Shown here piece by piece: positions 26,573 through 35,993 of a stretch of DNA of 64,000 bases. Below the pieces are notes generated by a model. The model was not told where the DNA came from, searched no databases, and saw nothing but the letters and a program-made list of their open reading frames with translations. Position 1 is the stretch's first letter, and every line of letters starts with the position of its first letter. The position numbers and the translations under genes were made by a program. The stretch comes from Allobosea thiooxidans (GTDB lineage: Bacteria; Pseudomonadota; Alphaproteobacteria; Rhizobiales; Beijerinckiaceae): assembly GCF_900168195.1 (NCBI RefSeq), contig NZ_FUYX01000002.1:441501-505500 (forward strand). Reading direction: 5' to 3'.

Positions 26573-27349
26573 ATGTCGGTTGGGGTAGAAAAGGCGCTGA
26601 TTCCCTATGAGGCCCTTGCGCGGAACACCACTGCCGTCCGGAGCGTGGACAGGCATTTCGGATTCGATGACCTTCCCAGCGTCTCGGTCGTCATCCCGAC
26701 GCTGAACGAGGAGAAGAACCTTCCCTTCGTCCTGCCTCGCATACCGAGCTGGGTCGATGAGGTGATCATCGTCGATGGCCGCTCCACCGACGGGACCGTC
26801 GAGGCCGCCCGCCAGCTCTGCCCGCGGGCCCGGATCGTGCTCGACCAGACCCCCGGCAAGGGGGCGGCGCTGCGCGCCGGCTTCGACGCCGCGACCAGCG
26901 ACATCATCGTCATCCTCGATGCCGATGGCTCGATGGACCCGGCCGAGATCAGCCTCTTCGTCGGCGGGCTGATCGCCGGAGCCGACATGGTGAAGGGCTC
27001 GCGCTTCATCCAGGGCGGCGGCACCGACGACATGTCGCTGATCCGGATGCTCGGGAATTGGGGCCTGACGATGCTGGTGCGCATCCTGTACGGAAGCCAA
27101 TTCAGCGACCTCTGCTACGGCTATCTCGCCTTCTGGCGCCGGCATCTCGACGCGTTGCGGCCGACGACCAACGGCTTCGAGGTCGAGACGCATCTGAACG
27201 TGCGCGCCCTGAAATCCCGGCTCAGGATCTCGGAAGTTCCGAGCTTCGAGGCCAACCGAATCTTCGGCGAGAGCAATCTGCACGCCGTATCGGATGGGTT
27301 TCGCGTCCTGCGGACGATCCTGCGCGAACGGATGCCGCGGCTGGGCTAG
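26573..27349 (+). CDS. Glycosyltransferase family 2 (dolichol-phosphate-sugar synthase-like)
   Basis: A 258-residue GT-A enzyme without membrane segments. VSVVIPTLNEEKNLPFVLPR starts the nucleotide-binding fold; VDGRSTDGT and ILDADGSMDP (the DxD) bind the sugar nucleotide and metal. The late segment CYGYLAFWRRHLDALRP resembles polyprenyl-phosphate mannose/glucose synthases. It may supply a polyprenyl-linked sugar to the GT-C-like membrane protein encoded at 28493. First of four rightward overlapping or close genes. Confidence 0.88.
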   Translation: MSVGVEKALIPYEALARNTTAVRSVDRHFGFDDLPSVSVVIPTLNEEKNLPFVLPRIPSWVDEVIIVDGRSTDGTVEAARQLCPRARIVLDQTPGKGAALRAGFDAATSDIIVILDADGSMDPAEISLFVGGLIAGADMVKGSRFIQGGGTDDMSLIRMLGNWGLTMLVRILYGSQFSDLCYGYLAFWRRHLDALRPTTNGFEVETHLNVRALKSRLRISEVPSFEANRIFGESNLHAVSDGFRVLRTILRERMPRLG

Positions 27350-27423
27350 GGCCGGACCCGGTCAGGTCGCGGCAGCCTGATCGGAACACGCTCCGGTTCC
27401 GTCACCAACTCGGATCTGCGTCT

Positions 27424-28509
27424 ATGAACATCCTGATGGTCTGGGCTCGCTTCTTCCCCGAAATGGGGGGCATCGAGACCCATATTCACGAGATCTCGCG
27501 GCGCCTCAGCGCGGCCGGCCATCGCATCACCGTGCTGGCCACCGATCGCTCGGGCGCGCTGCCGACGCGCGATCGCGTCGGCGAGGTGGAGGTGATCCGG
27601 GTTGGGGCGCGGCCGCGCTCCACGGACTGGTACGTCGCGCCCGGAATCCTCGGCACGATCCTGCGGCAGCGCTGGGACGTGGTGCATGTCCAAGGCTATC
27701 ACACCCTTGTCTCGCCGCTCGCGATGCTCGCCTCGCTGCTGTCGCGCCAGAAATACGTTCTGACCTTCCATAGCGGCGGCCATTCCTCGGCCTTGCGCCG
27801 GTCGCTGCGCGGCCTGCAATGGCGCATCCTGGCGCCGCTGGTGCGCCGGGCGGATGCGCTGGTCGGAGTTTCCCAGTCCGAGGTGGAGCAGTTCAGCCGC
27901 GGCATGCACATCCCGCGCAACCGCTTCCGGGTCGTGCGCAACGGTGCGCAGGTGCCGGAAGGGGTGGCGGGAACGGTGCGGGAGGATCCGGACCTGATCA
28001 TCTCGATGGGCCGCCTCGAGCGCTACAAGGGCCATCACCGGGTGATCGAGGCGATGCCCGCAGTGCTGCGGCAATGCCCGAATGCGCGGCTGGAGGTGAT
28101 CGGCGCCGGGCCCTATGAGCCGGATCTGCAGCGGCTGGTGGCCGGGCTCGGCCTCGATCGCGCGGTTCGGATCTTCGCCTGGGACCCCACCGACCGGATG
28201 GGGCTCGCTCGGCATCTGGCGGCTTGCGGCCAGTTCGTGCTGCTGAGCGACTACGAGGCGCATCCGGTCGCGGTGATGGAGGCGCTCGGGCTCGGCCGGA
28301 AGGTGCTGACGACGCGCAATTCGGGCTTTGCCGAACTGGCGGATCTCGGCTGGTTGGCGACAGTCCCCCCGCAGGCGGGGGGCGAGGCGATCGCGCAGGC
28401 GATCCTGCAGGGGCTGGCCGCCCCGCCGGCAACGTCGGTGACCCTGCCGACCTGGGACGAGGCCGCGGCCTCGCTCCTGCGGATCTACGCCGATGTCGTC
28501 GACCGCTGA
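27424..28509 (+). CDS. Glycosyltransferase family 4
   Basis: A 361-residue GT-B enzyme. The acceptor domain starts MNILMVWARFFPEMGGIETH, a typical GT4 N-terminus. The donor domain has SMGRLERYKGHHRVIEA and the EX7E-like motif EAHPVAVMEALGLGRKV. The ATG at 27424 matches the family start; the open frame extends upstream without homology. It overlaps the next gene by 17 bp if that starts at 28493. Sugar and linkage cannot be told. Confidence 0.9.
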   Translation: MNILMVWARFFPEMGGIETHIHEISRRLSAAGHRITVLATDRSGALPTRDRVGEVEVIRVGARPRSTDWYVAPGILGTILRQRWDVVHVQGYHTLVSPLAMLASLLSRQKYVLTFHSGGHSSALRRSLRGLQWRILAPLVRRADALVGVSQSEVEQFSRGMHIPRNRFRVVRNGAQVPEGVAGTVREDPDLIISMGRLERYKGHHRVIEAMPAVLRQCPNARLEVIGAGPYEPDLQRLVAGLGLDRAVRIFAWDPTDRMGLARHLAACGQFVLLSDYEAHPVAVMEALGLGRKVLTTRNSGFAELADLGWLATVPPQAGGEAIAQAILQGLAAPPATSVTLPTWDEAAASLLRIYADVVDR

Positions 28510-30469
28510 GCCCCATGCCGGAATGACGTTGCCCGTGCCGCCGGACGCGCGCCGGGCGCGGCTTGCCGCACGCGGCTGGGCGGCGGTCTGGGCCGTGATC
28601 GGGCGGCTGCCGGCGGGGGCGGTGGATCCGAGCGACGCCCGCATCCGCTGGCGCGTCGTGGCGGGTGTCGCGGTGCTGAACGGAGTCTGCCTGGTCCTGA
28701 ATGCGGTGGCGCAGGGCATGGGCCGGGCCGGCCAGCCACAGGCCGGCGCGCTGTTCTGGACGGCGATGCTCGTCATGGTGTTCGGCAGCGCGCTCGCCGC
28801 GAGCCGCCCGGGGGTCCATCGGCTGGAGCGGCTCGCCTGCCTGGTCGTGCTGGGGCAGTCTCTGCACCTGCTCAAGGTGATCTTCTCGCCGATCGGCTTC
28901 TACGGCTTCGACGAGTATCTGCACTACCGCACCCTTCTCGACATTGTCGAATTGCAAACGCTGTTCGCCAGCAACTCGCTCTTGCCGATCAGCCCGCTCT
29001 ATCCCGGGCTGGAGATCGCGGTCGCGCCATTGATCGCCCTCACGGGGCTCGCCCCCTTTCCGGCGGCGCTGCTGGGGATCTCGCTGACCCGTTTCGTCGC
29101 GGTCATGGCCTGCTTCCTGATGTTCGAGCGGATCTCGGGTTCGAGCCGGCTCGCCGCCATCGCCGTTCTGGTGGTGATGAGCGGCACCAGCTTCGTCGGC
29201 TTCCACGGCCAGTTCGCCTATGAGACGCTCGCCTTCGCCCTGTTCCTGGTGGTCATCGGCTGCGTCCTGCGGCTGGAGCAGGAGCCGCCGTCGATGCGGT
29301 GGCAATTCGCCCTCGTCGCGCTGCTGCTGATCCCGGTCGTCACCGTCACCCATCACCTGACCTCCTACCTGACAGCAGCGACCATCGTCGGCGTCGCCGT
29401 GCTGATGCTGGCGCGGCCGATGCCCGGCCAGCCCCGCGCGCTCGTCCTGCTCCTCGCGGTGGTGGCGGTCGCTGCGCCCCCCCTGTGGAAGTCTGCGGTC
29501 TCCGCGCCGATGAGCGACTATCTCGGGCCGCACATCATGCATGCGCTGAGCGACATGCAGAGCCTGCTCCTCAGGGGCAGCCCGTCCCGGACGTTCTTCG
29601 TCGGCACCGACGGCGTGCAGGCGCCGCTGGCGCTGCGGCTGATGGGGGTCATCTCGGTCGTGATGATCGGTGTCGGCCTGTTCTTCGGCTTCTTCCGCGC
29701 GCTGACCTTCCGGCTGCCCGGCGAGCGGGAGGCGAGGAAGCCGCGCCGGCCTTGGCCATCGAGCGCGAGCGTGCTGCTGGCCCTGGCCGGGGCTGCCTTC
29801 CCGGTGACCGTGATTTTCAAGATGACCAGCACCGGCTGGGAGGTCGGCAACCGGCTCGGCGCCTTCGCGATGATCGGCGCAGGGTTCGTCTGCGCGCTCA
29901 GCGTCACACATTTCTGGGGGCGCTCGCTTCGAGGGCGGACCGGTCGTACCGCCCTTGCCGGCGTCCTCGCGCTGATGATCGCCGGCGGCATCGTCAATGG
30001 CGGGGCCCTCCTGGTCCGGACGAGCTATCAGGTCTCGGCGGACGGCCAGTCGCTCGAACCGCTCGGCATCGCCGTGGCCGGGTGGATGCGGCAGGTCCTG
30101 GGCGAGAACAACCGTGTCGTCGCGGACAGGACCAACTCGATCCTCGCCAGCACCTATGGGCGCCAGAACGTGCTGTCGACGCTCAACGGCGACCCGGCCA
30201 TCGCGGATCTCTATTTCGGCGACAGATTGGGCGCGCATGAACGCAACATCATCGCCGCCGGCTTTGTCGACTACATCCTCGTCGACCTGCGGCTGCCCAT
30301 GAGCGCGCCGAAGTTCGGGCATTATTACGAGCCGGGAGACCTGTCGCAGTACGACAATCTGCCACCGCGCCAGCGCGACCTGGCGAAATTCGAACGGCAT
30401 CCCGAGATCGCCCGGGTTCTCGATGCCGGTCCCGTGGTGGTGTACGATGTCCGCAAGATCCGTCGATGA
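28493..30469 (+). CDS. Large polytopic membrane protein, GT-C-like, function unassigned
   Basis: A 658-residue protein with roughly a dozen hydrophobic segments and a soluble C-terminal part of about 110 residues. The first large loop has FYGFDEYLHYRTLLDIVE, an acidic pair in the position used by GT-C glycosyltransferases, and HHLTSYLTAA follows later. The C-terminal region (DRTNSILASTYGRQNVLST) may be periplasmic. It could be a lipid-linked sugar transferase or a polymerase; I do not recognise a named family. An alternative start is ATG 28523. The next gene, a DUF1616-like membrane protein, may be its partner. Confidence 0.75.
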   Translation: MSSTAEPHAGMTLPVPPDARRARLAARGWAAVWAVIGRLPAGAVDPSDARIRWRVVAGVAVLNGVCLVLNAVAQGMGRAGQPQAGALFWTAMLVMVFGSALAASRPGVHRLERLACLVVLGQSLHLLKVIFSPIGFYGFDEYLHYRTLLDIVELQTLFASNSLLPISPLYPGLEIAVAPLIALTGLAPFPAALLGISLTRFVAVMACFLMFERISGSSRLAAIAVLVVMSGTSFVGFHGQFAYETLAFALFLVVIGCVLRLEQEPPSMRWQFALVALLLIPVVTVTHHLTSYLTAATIVGVAVLMLARPMPGQPRALVLLLAVVAVAAPPLWKSAVSAPMSDYLGPHIMHALSDMQSLLLRGSPSRTFFVGTDGVQAPLALRLMGVISVVMIGVGLFFGFFRALTFRLPGEREARKPRRPWPSSASVLLALAGAAFPVTVIFKMTSTGWEVGNRLGAFAMIGAGFVCALSVTHFWGRSLRGRTGRTALAGVLALMIAGGIVNGGALLVRTSYQVSADGQSLEPLGIAVAGWMRQVLGENNRVVADRTNSILASTYGRQNVLSTLNGDPAIADLYFGDRLGAHERNIIAAGFVDYILVDLRLPMSAPKFGHYYEPGDLSQYDNLPPRQRDLAKFERHPEIARVLDAGPVVVYDVRKIRR

Positions 30470-30476
30470 GCGGCCG

Positions 30477-31247
30477 ATGATGCGCGTCGGCCTCGCGCTG
30501 CTCTGGGTCCTGGCGGTCCGGGCCGCGGCGCAGGCGGAGCTGCACCCGGTCCTGCGCGCCTGTCTGGTGCTGCCGGTCCTCTCCTTCTTCCCGGGCTATC
30601 TGCTGCTGCGGGTGTTGCGGGTCAGGGTCGGTGGGGCGGACATGATTCCGTTCGCGATCGCGCTGAGCTGGGCCATCCTCATTGCTTCCGGCTTCGTCCT
30701 GCATGCGTTCCAGGCGCTGTCGGAGGAGGGCTGGTTCGCCGCCACCGGCACGACGATGGTCGTCCTCGCGGTGGCGGCCGCCGCCATGCCCGGCCCGGCA
30801 CCGCAGCCTCCCACGCCGCTGCCGCGCATCGACGGGCTCGCGATCGCCGGCCTTGCGGTGGCGGCCGGGCTCGCGGTCGGCGCCGTGGCGCTCGCCGTCT
30901 GGCAGGCGGGCAACGACCGTCCCTTCGAGATCCTCGAATTCTGGATGGTCGAGGGCAGCCAGCCCCGCGAGCTCCTCATCGGGATGCGCAACGGCGATCT
31001 GGACGAGCGCCATGTTCGGCTCGAGGTTCGCGGCGTCGGCCGGCTGATCCATTCCGAGCCTGCCATGGTCCTCGAACCGGGCCAGACGGTGCAGCGCATC
31101 GTGCGGGTGCCGTTTCGCGATACCGGGTCCGCGGAACGGATCAGCGCGGTGCTGCTCGGCGAGGGCGACCGCATCCTTCGGCATACTCACATGACGATCG
31201 GCGAGGCGCGGGAGCCCGGCCGCATCGGGATGGAGGCAGGGCGATGA
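30477..31247 (+). CDS. DUF1616-like membrane protein
   Basis: About 256 residues. Four hydrophobic helices fill the first 150 residues; LVLPVLSFFPGYLLLRVLRV resembles the FxPGY motif of DUF1616 proteins. A further helix AIAGLAVAAGLAVGAVALAV leads into a soluble C-terminal domain with RELLIGMRNGDLDERHVRLE and a beta-rich look, like a periplasmic immunoglobulin-type domain. Start is uncertain: ATG 30477 avoids overlap, ATG 30447 overlaps the previous gene. Function unknown; context says exopolysaccharide assembly. Confidence 0.65.
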   Translation: MMRVGLALLWVLAVRAAAQAELHPVLRACLVLPVLSFFPGYLLLRVLRVRVGGADMIPFAIALSWAILIASGFVLHAFQALSEEGWFAATGTTMVVLAVAAAAMPGPAPQPPTPLPRIDGLAIAGLAVAAGLAVGAVALAVWQAGNDRPFEILEFWMVEGSQPRELLIGMRNGDLDERHVRLEVRGVGRLIHSEPAMVLEPGQTVQRIVRVPFRDTGSAERISAVLLGEGDRILRHTHMTIGEAREPGRIGMEAGR

Positions 31248-32257
31248 CGACGAGCCCGTCGCAACGCGAGCAGGCAGGGCATTTGGCTGCGGCGGCGATG
31301 GCGGAGACGGGCGTCTCCATCATCGTCTGCGCCTATACCGAGGCCCGCTGGAACGATCTCTGCGAGACGATCGACACCCTCAAGGCGCAGTTGCGCAAGC
31401 CGGACGAGATCATCCTCGTCATCGACAACAACGATGCGCTGCTCGCGCGGGCCCAGGCGCATTTCGCCGGCATCAGGACGCTGCCGAGCCGGCTCGGCCG
31501 GGGCCTGTCGGCGGCGCGGAACACCGGGATCGCCGCTTCGTCGGGCTTCCTCGTCGCCTTCGTCGACGACGATGCGACGCTCGAACCGGACGTCGTCGGC
31601 CGGCTTGAGGCGGCCAGCCTGAAGCCGGGTGCGCTTGGGGCGACCGCCCGGATCCTGCCGGACTGGGTCGGCGCGCGGCCGGCCTGGTTCCCCGACGAAT
31701 ATCTCTGGACGGTCGGCTGCAGCCACGAGCCATCCACCGGGCGCCTGGCGATCGTCCGCAACGTCACCGGAGCGGCCTGCATCTTCCGCCGCGACGTGTT
31801 CGCGCGTTGCGGTGTCTTCTCGCAGGCGCTGGGGCGCGGGAAGGGCCAGGTGCCGGTGAGCTGCGAGGAGACCGAACTGTGCATCCGCGCCCGCCTGCGC
31901 TTCCCGGACGGTCATTTCCTGCGCGACGACGCGGCCCTGGTGCATCACAAGGTTCCCGCCGCGCGCCTGACCTGGCGCTATTTCCTGCTCCGCTGCTATG
32001 CCGAGGGGCTGTCGAAGGGCAGGCTGCGCGAGATGCTGTCGTCCGGTGCGGCCTTCGCGACCGAGCGCTCCTATGTCCGGGCGCAGCTCGCCCCGGCCAT
32101 CGGGCGCGCGCTGCTCGGCGGCGCGTTCGGCCGGGCTGCGGCGCTCGGGCTCGGGCTCGGGGCGGCGGGGCTGGGCTATGTGCTGGCCAGGTTCGCTTCC
32201 GCAGGCGGGCGGCCGGTCGGGGACATCGCCTCGGGTATTCCGCCGGCCCATGGCTGA
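31244..32257 (+). CDS. Glycosyltransferase family 2
   Basis: A 337-residue GT-A enzyme. VSIIVCAYTEARWNDLCETI opens the fold, LSAARNTGIAASSG is the family loop, and FVDDDA is the metal-binding DxD. CEETELCIRARLRFPDG holds the ED catalytic-base motif. The C-terminal ~70 residues include one or two hydrophobic, glycine/alanine-rich helices that may anchor it to the membrane. It overlaps the DUF1616-like gene by 4 bp (ATGA). Confidence 0.9.
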   Translation: MTTSPSQREQAGHLAAAAMAETGVSIIVCAYTEARWNDLCETIDTLKAQLRKPDEIILVIDNNDALLARAQAHFAGIRTLPSRLGRGLSAARNTGIAASSGFLVAFVDDDATLEPDVVGRLEAASLKPGALGATARILPDWVGARPAWFPDEYLWTVGCSHEPSTGRLAIVRNVTGAACIFRRDVFARCGVFSQALGRGKGQVPVSCEETELCIRARLRFPDGHFLRDDAALVHHKVPAARLTWRYFLLRCYAEGLSKGRLREMLSSGAAFATERSYVRAQLAPAIGRALLGGAFGRAAALGLGLGAAGLGYVLARFASAGGRPVGDIASGIPPAHG

Positions 32258-32297
32258 CGAGGTCGGTGCCTCTCTGCATCTTTCCGGGAAACATGAG

Positions 32298-32314
32298 CCC
32301 CGCCGCCGGCGGGG
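32298..32314. terminator. Hairpin between convergent glycosyltransferase and flippase genes
   Basis: CCCCGCC (32298-32304) and GGCGGGG (32308-32314) form a perfect 7-bp stem with loop GCC, ending against the flippase stop codon. No U-tract; candidate bidirectional terminator. Confidence 0.4.
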
Positions 32315-33625
32315 TCAGCTGCCGTCGGCCTCGCGCAGCTGCGGCACCGGCCCGACATGTGGTTCGGCCGGGCCGGCGAGCACCTGCGCGACCGCACTGA
32401 GCGTCTGGAGCATGGCTCCGATCTGGCCGAAGATGCAGGCGAGGCCAACGCCGCTCAGGCCGAGCCAGGGGGCGAGGACCAGCGTCAGGCCGATCGTGAG
32501 GCTGCCCTGGATGGCGTAGTTGATCGTGATCGAGCGCCCCCAGTTGCGCAGCCGGGCGAGGGCGATGAACCAGATGTTGACAGCGGCAGGGATCGACGAG
32601 ACGGCCAGCAGTCGCAGGATCGTGATGCTGTTCTCGACATAGTCCTTGCCGAGGAGCGCGAGCAGCAGCGGCGCGGCGAGGATGAGCGCTGCGGCCGCAA
32701 CGGCGACGAGCAGCACCACGAGCGCGAGCGCGCGGCGCGCATAGGGCAGGAGCTTGTCCGGCGCTGCGGCGACGGTGACGACGAAGGACGTGACGAAGCT
32801 CGACGAGGCCAGGCGGATGGTGTTGGCGATCAGCCAGCCCTGAAAGAAGAAGGCGGCCTCGGCGGCGCCGAGCAGGTTGAGGACGATCAGCGGCAGGAGA
32901 CGCACCGAGGCCTCGTTGAGGAGGCCGCCGAGATAGTCGAAGCCGACGACGGAGACGACCTGGCGGTAATCGGCCGTGCTGTCGCGATCATGGCTTTCGA
33001 TCGACCGGGCGTGCAGCCTGCGGCTGAAGACGATCAGGCCGATCGCGACGAGGAAGAACGGCAGCGGCGCGAACCAGGACAGCACGACCGCATGGCCAAC
33101 CCCCATCCGCGCCAGGGCGATGAGCAGGGCGAGCTTGGCGAGGTTGTAGGCGAGGTTCTCGACGAGGATGAGCCAGGTTCGCCGCCTGGCGGCCAGAACC
33201 CCGTCCTGAACGTAGAAGAGCGTCGAGCAGATGATGGCGGCAAGAACTAGGAGGTGGTTTCCGTTGAGCTCGGGGATCATGAAATCGATCAGCCCGGTCG
33301 CGGTCAAAACGCTCCAGACCAGGATGCCGGCACCGATGTTGAGCGCGTAGCAGGTTGCAACGAAGCGACGGAAGGAGCGGCCGACCTGCGCCGTGTAGCG
33401 CGTCAGGGCGACCGTGATCCCCAGTTCGGCGACCATGCCCAGCAGCACGATGCCGGAGATTGTGGAAGAGGCGAGGCCGATCTCTGCGGGCAGGAGAAGG
33501 CGCGCGGCGATCGCCCAATATAACAGGCCGAGGCCGGATGAGAGGATCTGGTTCGCGACCAGCACGTATCCATGCGAGAAAAGATCGGAAGTCAGGTTCT
33601 CGCGCAGGCGTTGACGTAGAGACAC
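32315..33625 (-). CDS. Lipopolysaccharide/exopolysaccharide flippase, Wzx (MOP) type
   Basis: An integral membrane protein of about 436 residues with 12-14 hydrophobic segments, in the polysaccharide-flippase superfamily that moves undecaprenyl-linked repeat units across the inner membrane. The N-terminus FSHGYVLVANQILSSGLGLL and IAARLLLPAEIGLASSTIS is typical. A GTG at 33625 is preferred because GGAGGCGGT lies just before it; an in-frame ATG at 33676 adds 17 unconserved residues. It is the only leftward gene inside the otherwise rightward exopolysaccharide block. Confidence 0.87.
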   Translation of the reverse strand: MSLRQRLRENLTSDLFSHGYVLVANQILSSGLGLLYWAIAARLLLPAEIGLASSTISGIVLLGMVAELGITVALTRYTAQVGRSFRRFVATCYALNIGAGILVWSVLTATGLIDFMIPELNGNHLLVLAAIICSTLFYVQDGVLAARRRTWLILVENLAYNLAKLALLIALARMGVGHAVVLSWFAPLPFFLVAIGLIVFSRRLHARSIESHDRDSTADYRQVVSVVGFDYLGGLLNEASVRLLPLIVLNLLGAAEAAFFFQGWLIANTIRLASSSFVTSFVVTVAAAPDKLLPYARRALALVVLLVAVAAAALILAAPLLLALLGKDYVENSITILRLLAVSSIPAAVNIWFIALARLRNWGRSITINYAIQGSLTIGLTLVLAPWLGLSGVGLACIFGQIGAMLQTLSAVAQVLAGPAEPHVGPVPQLREADGS

Positions 33626-33784
33626 GATAGCACCGCCTCCGACGCATTCTCGCGCCATTGCCCATCGCAGGCGCATCTGGCAGTTTAAACTTTTATGTGA
33701 ACAGTTGAAGTCATGATGTGATAAGTTTTTTCGCTACGATTCTCGACCGGGATCGGCGGTCGGGACGATACAACGGGAGCAACC
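33626..33784. promoter_or_regulatory. Divergent AT-rich region between flippase and glycosyltransferase
   Basis: A 159-bp gap, AT-rich around 33680-33735, expected to hold both promoters. AACAGTTGA (33700-33708) also occurs in the divergent gap at 25101-25109. ATGATGTGATAAG follows. No confident -35/-10 pair was found. Confidence 0.3.
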
Positions 33785-35032
33785 ATGCGCGTCCTCCTGG
33801 CCACGCAATTCTATCCTCCCGTCATCGGCGGCGAGGAGCGGCATGTCAGGAACCTCGCCCATGGGCTCGCGGCTCGCGGGCACGAAGTCACGGTGGCGAC
33901 GCTGGCGGGAGCGGACCTGCCCGAGGATGAGAGGGGTGGCGGCGTGAGGATCCGGCGTCTGCGCGCCATGATCCAGCGCGTGCCGGGGCTCCATGCCGAC
34001 CGACAGCGGATGCATGCCCCGCCCTTTCCCGACCCGGAGCTGGTCCTCGGCATGAGGCGGCTGGTGAGGGAGACGAAACCGGATGTCATCCATGCCCATA
34101 ACTGGATGGTCCATGCCTGCCTGCCGCTGAAACTCACCTCGCGGATTCCGCTCGTCCTGACCCTGCACGACTACAGCCTGGTCTGCGCCAAGAAGAACCT
34201 CATGCGGTCCGGCGCCGCCTGCGCCGGGCCGTCTTTCGGCACCTGCCTTCCCTGCGCGATCGACCATTACGGCGCGCTGAAGGGGATGGTGACCTATGGC
34301 GGGCTGGTGGCGATGCGGCCCTTCGAGCGTGCCGCGATCGACCTCTTCATCGCCGTCAGCCAGGCGGTGGCCCGGGACAATGGCCTCGAGGGCGTGCCCC
34401 ACACGGTGATCCCGAACTTCGTGCCGGACGTGCTCGAGGCGCTGGCGGGCGCCAGCGAGCGGATCGCGCTTCTGCCGAAGGAGCCGTTCATCCTGTTCGT
34501 CGGCGACCTGATGCTGCTGAAGGGGGTGGGGACGCTGCTCGACGCCTACCGCACCCTGGAGCGGCCGCCGCCGCTGGTGCTGATCGGGCGCAGGCTGCCC
34601 GACACGCCGCAGGAACTGCCGCCCGGCGTGTCGCTGTTCGAGAGCTGGCCGCATGACGACGTCCTGGCAGCCTGGCAGCGCTGCCTCGTCGGGGTCGTGC
34701 CTTCGGTGCTGCGCGAGGCCTGCGCCACCGTGATCATCGAGGCGATGACCTTCGCCAAGCCGGTGATCGCCTCGCAGATCGGCGGGAACACCGATCTGAT
34801 CGAGCCGGGCGTGTCGGGGCTGCTGGTGCCGCCCGGAGACGCGGGGGCACTTGCCGCCGCCCTGGCGGAAGTCATCGGCGATGCCGGGCTGCGCCAGCGC
34901 CTGTCCGAGGGCAGCGCCAGCCGGGCCCGGCAGTTCCGGGCGTCCGCGGTGATCGCCCGCATCGAGGATGCATACCACGTCGTCCTCGCAGAGCGGGGTA
35001 CGGCCGTCGCTGGGGATTCGGCCCATGCCTGA
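33785..35032 (+). CDS. Glycosyltransferase family 4
   Basis: A 415-residue GT-B enzyme. The start MRVLLATQFYPPVIGGEERH is the usual GT4 opening, and TLHDYSLVCAKKNLMRSGAA has the Cys-containing loop seen in one GT4 branch (with a later CLPC pair). The donor site has FVGDLMLLKGVGTLLDAY and EX7E motif EACATVIIEAM. Its stop overlaps the start of the deacetylase gene, so the two are coupled. Specific sugar unknown. Confidence 0.9.
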   Translation: MRVLLATQFYPPVIGGEERHVRNLAHGLAARGHEVTVATLAGADLPEDERGGGVRIRRLRAMIQRVPGLHADRQRMHAPPFPDPELVLGMRRLVRETKPDVIHAHNWMVHACLPLKLTSRIPLVLTLHDYSLVCAKKNLMRSGAACAGPSFGTCLPCAIDHYGALKGMVTYGGLVAMRPFERAAIDLFIAVSQAVARDNGLEGVPHTVIPNFVPDVLEALAGASERIALLPKEPFILFVGDLMLLKGVGTLLDAYRTLERPPPLVLIGRRLPDTPQELPPGVSLFESWPHDDVLAAWQRCLVGVVPSVLREACATVIIEAMTFAKPVIASQIGGNTDLIEPGVSGLLVPPGDAGALAAALAEVIGDAGLRQRLSEGSASRARQFRASAVIARIEDAYHVVLAERGTAVAGDSAHA

Positions 35033-35993
35033 TGGATTGCTCAAGCGCGCCTCCAATGCCCTCAGGCGCGCGCTCGCGCCGCGGGATGGCTGCATCATCC
35101 TGATGTATCACCGTGTCGGCGCCCCCGGCTGCGACCCGGAGCATCTGGCCGTGACGGCCGGCAAGCTGGCCGAGCAGATCGCAGTGCTGAAGCGGAACCG
35201 CACGGTGGTACCGCTGAGCTGGCTGAAGGAACGCATGGCGCAGGGGCTTTCGGTCGCGGGGACGGCGGCGGTCACCTTCGACGACGGCTATGCCGATGTC
35301 CTGCATCAAGGCCGACCTGCCCTTGCCCGGCTGGATTGCCCCGCCACGGTCTTCCTTGCGACCGGCGCGATCGGCACCGGAGCCAACATGTGGTGGGATC
35401 TGGTCGGCCGGCTCTTCCTCGTTTCCCCGGCGCTGCCGCCGGAGGTGACGGTGGCGCGGCAGGGCCGCCGGCAAAGCATCGCGCTCGACGCCGCCGACCG
35501 GGGCTCCCGGATGCGGGCCTATGGCCAGGTCTCGGAGATGGTGCGGCCGCTGCCATCGCGGGAACGTGACGCCGTCGTCGACGATCTCGTCCGCCAGATC
35601 TGGGGCGCGCGCGAGGACCGAGACGAGGATCGCCTGATGAGGCCGGAGGAGGTGCAGGCCTGGTACAGCAAGGGGATGTTCGAGATCGGGGCTCATACCG
35701 TCAGCCACCCTTCACTGCCGACCCTGCCTGCCGCCGAGCAACGGGCCGAAATCGCGGAAAGCAGCCGCGCCTGCACGACGCTCACCGGGGAGCCCCCGAC
35801 GGGTTTCGCCTATCCCTACGGACATTATGACGCCGCGGTGATGGAGGCCGCGGCGGCTGCGGGAATCGCCATCGCGGTGACGGCGGAGAAACGACGGATC
35901 GGGCCGGCCGAACCGATGCTGGCCCTGCCGCGTTATTATGTGGGCGATTGGGATGCGGCTGCCTTCGCCCGGCATATGTCCTTCCAAGCCTGA
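35025..35993 (+). CDS. Polysaccharide deacetylase (CE4 / NodB homology)
   Basis: A 322-residue metal-dependent deacetylase-like protein. Motif 1 TFDDGYAD puts the catalytic base and metal ligand at Asp86-Asp87; motif 2 HTVSHPSL gives the metal-binding His224 and His228; GFAYPYGHYD is motif 3. LMYHRVGAP at the N-terminus is common in exopolysaccharide CE4 proteins. No signal peptide is evident, so it may act in the cytoplasm on lipid-linked or nucleotide-linked sugars. The ATG at 35025 overlaps the glycosyltransferase stop. Confidence 0.88.
   Translation: MPDGLLKRASNALRRALAPRDGCIILMYHRVGAPGCDPEHLAVTAGKLAEQIAVLKRNRTVVPLSWLKERMAQGLSVAGTAAVTFDDGYADVLHQGRPALARLDCPATVFLATGAIGTGANMWWDLVGRLFLVSPALPPEVTVARQGRRQSIALDAADRGSRMRAYGQVSEMVRPLPSRERDAVVDDLVRQIWGAREDRDEDRLMRPEEVQAWYSKGMFEIGAHTVSHPSLPTLPAAEQRAEIAESSRACTTLTGEPPTGFAYPYGHYDAAVMEAAAAAGIAIAVTAEKRRIGPAEPMLALPRYYVGDWDAAAFARHMSFQA

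Noticed and set aside
27998..30400. 800-codon open frame on the minus strand
   Set aside because: It is antisense to the glycosyltransferase and polytopic membrane protein, is very rich in Arg/Asp/Gly/Gln and has no fold-like pattern.
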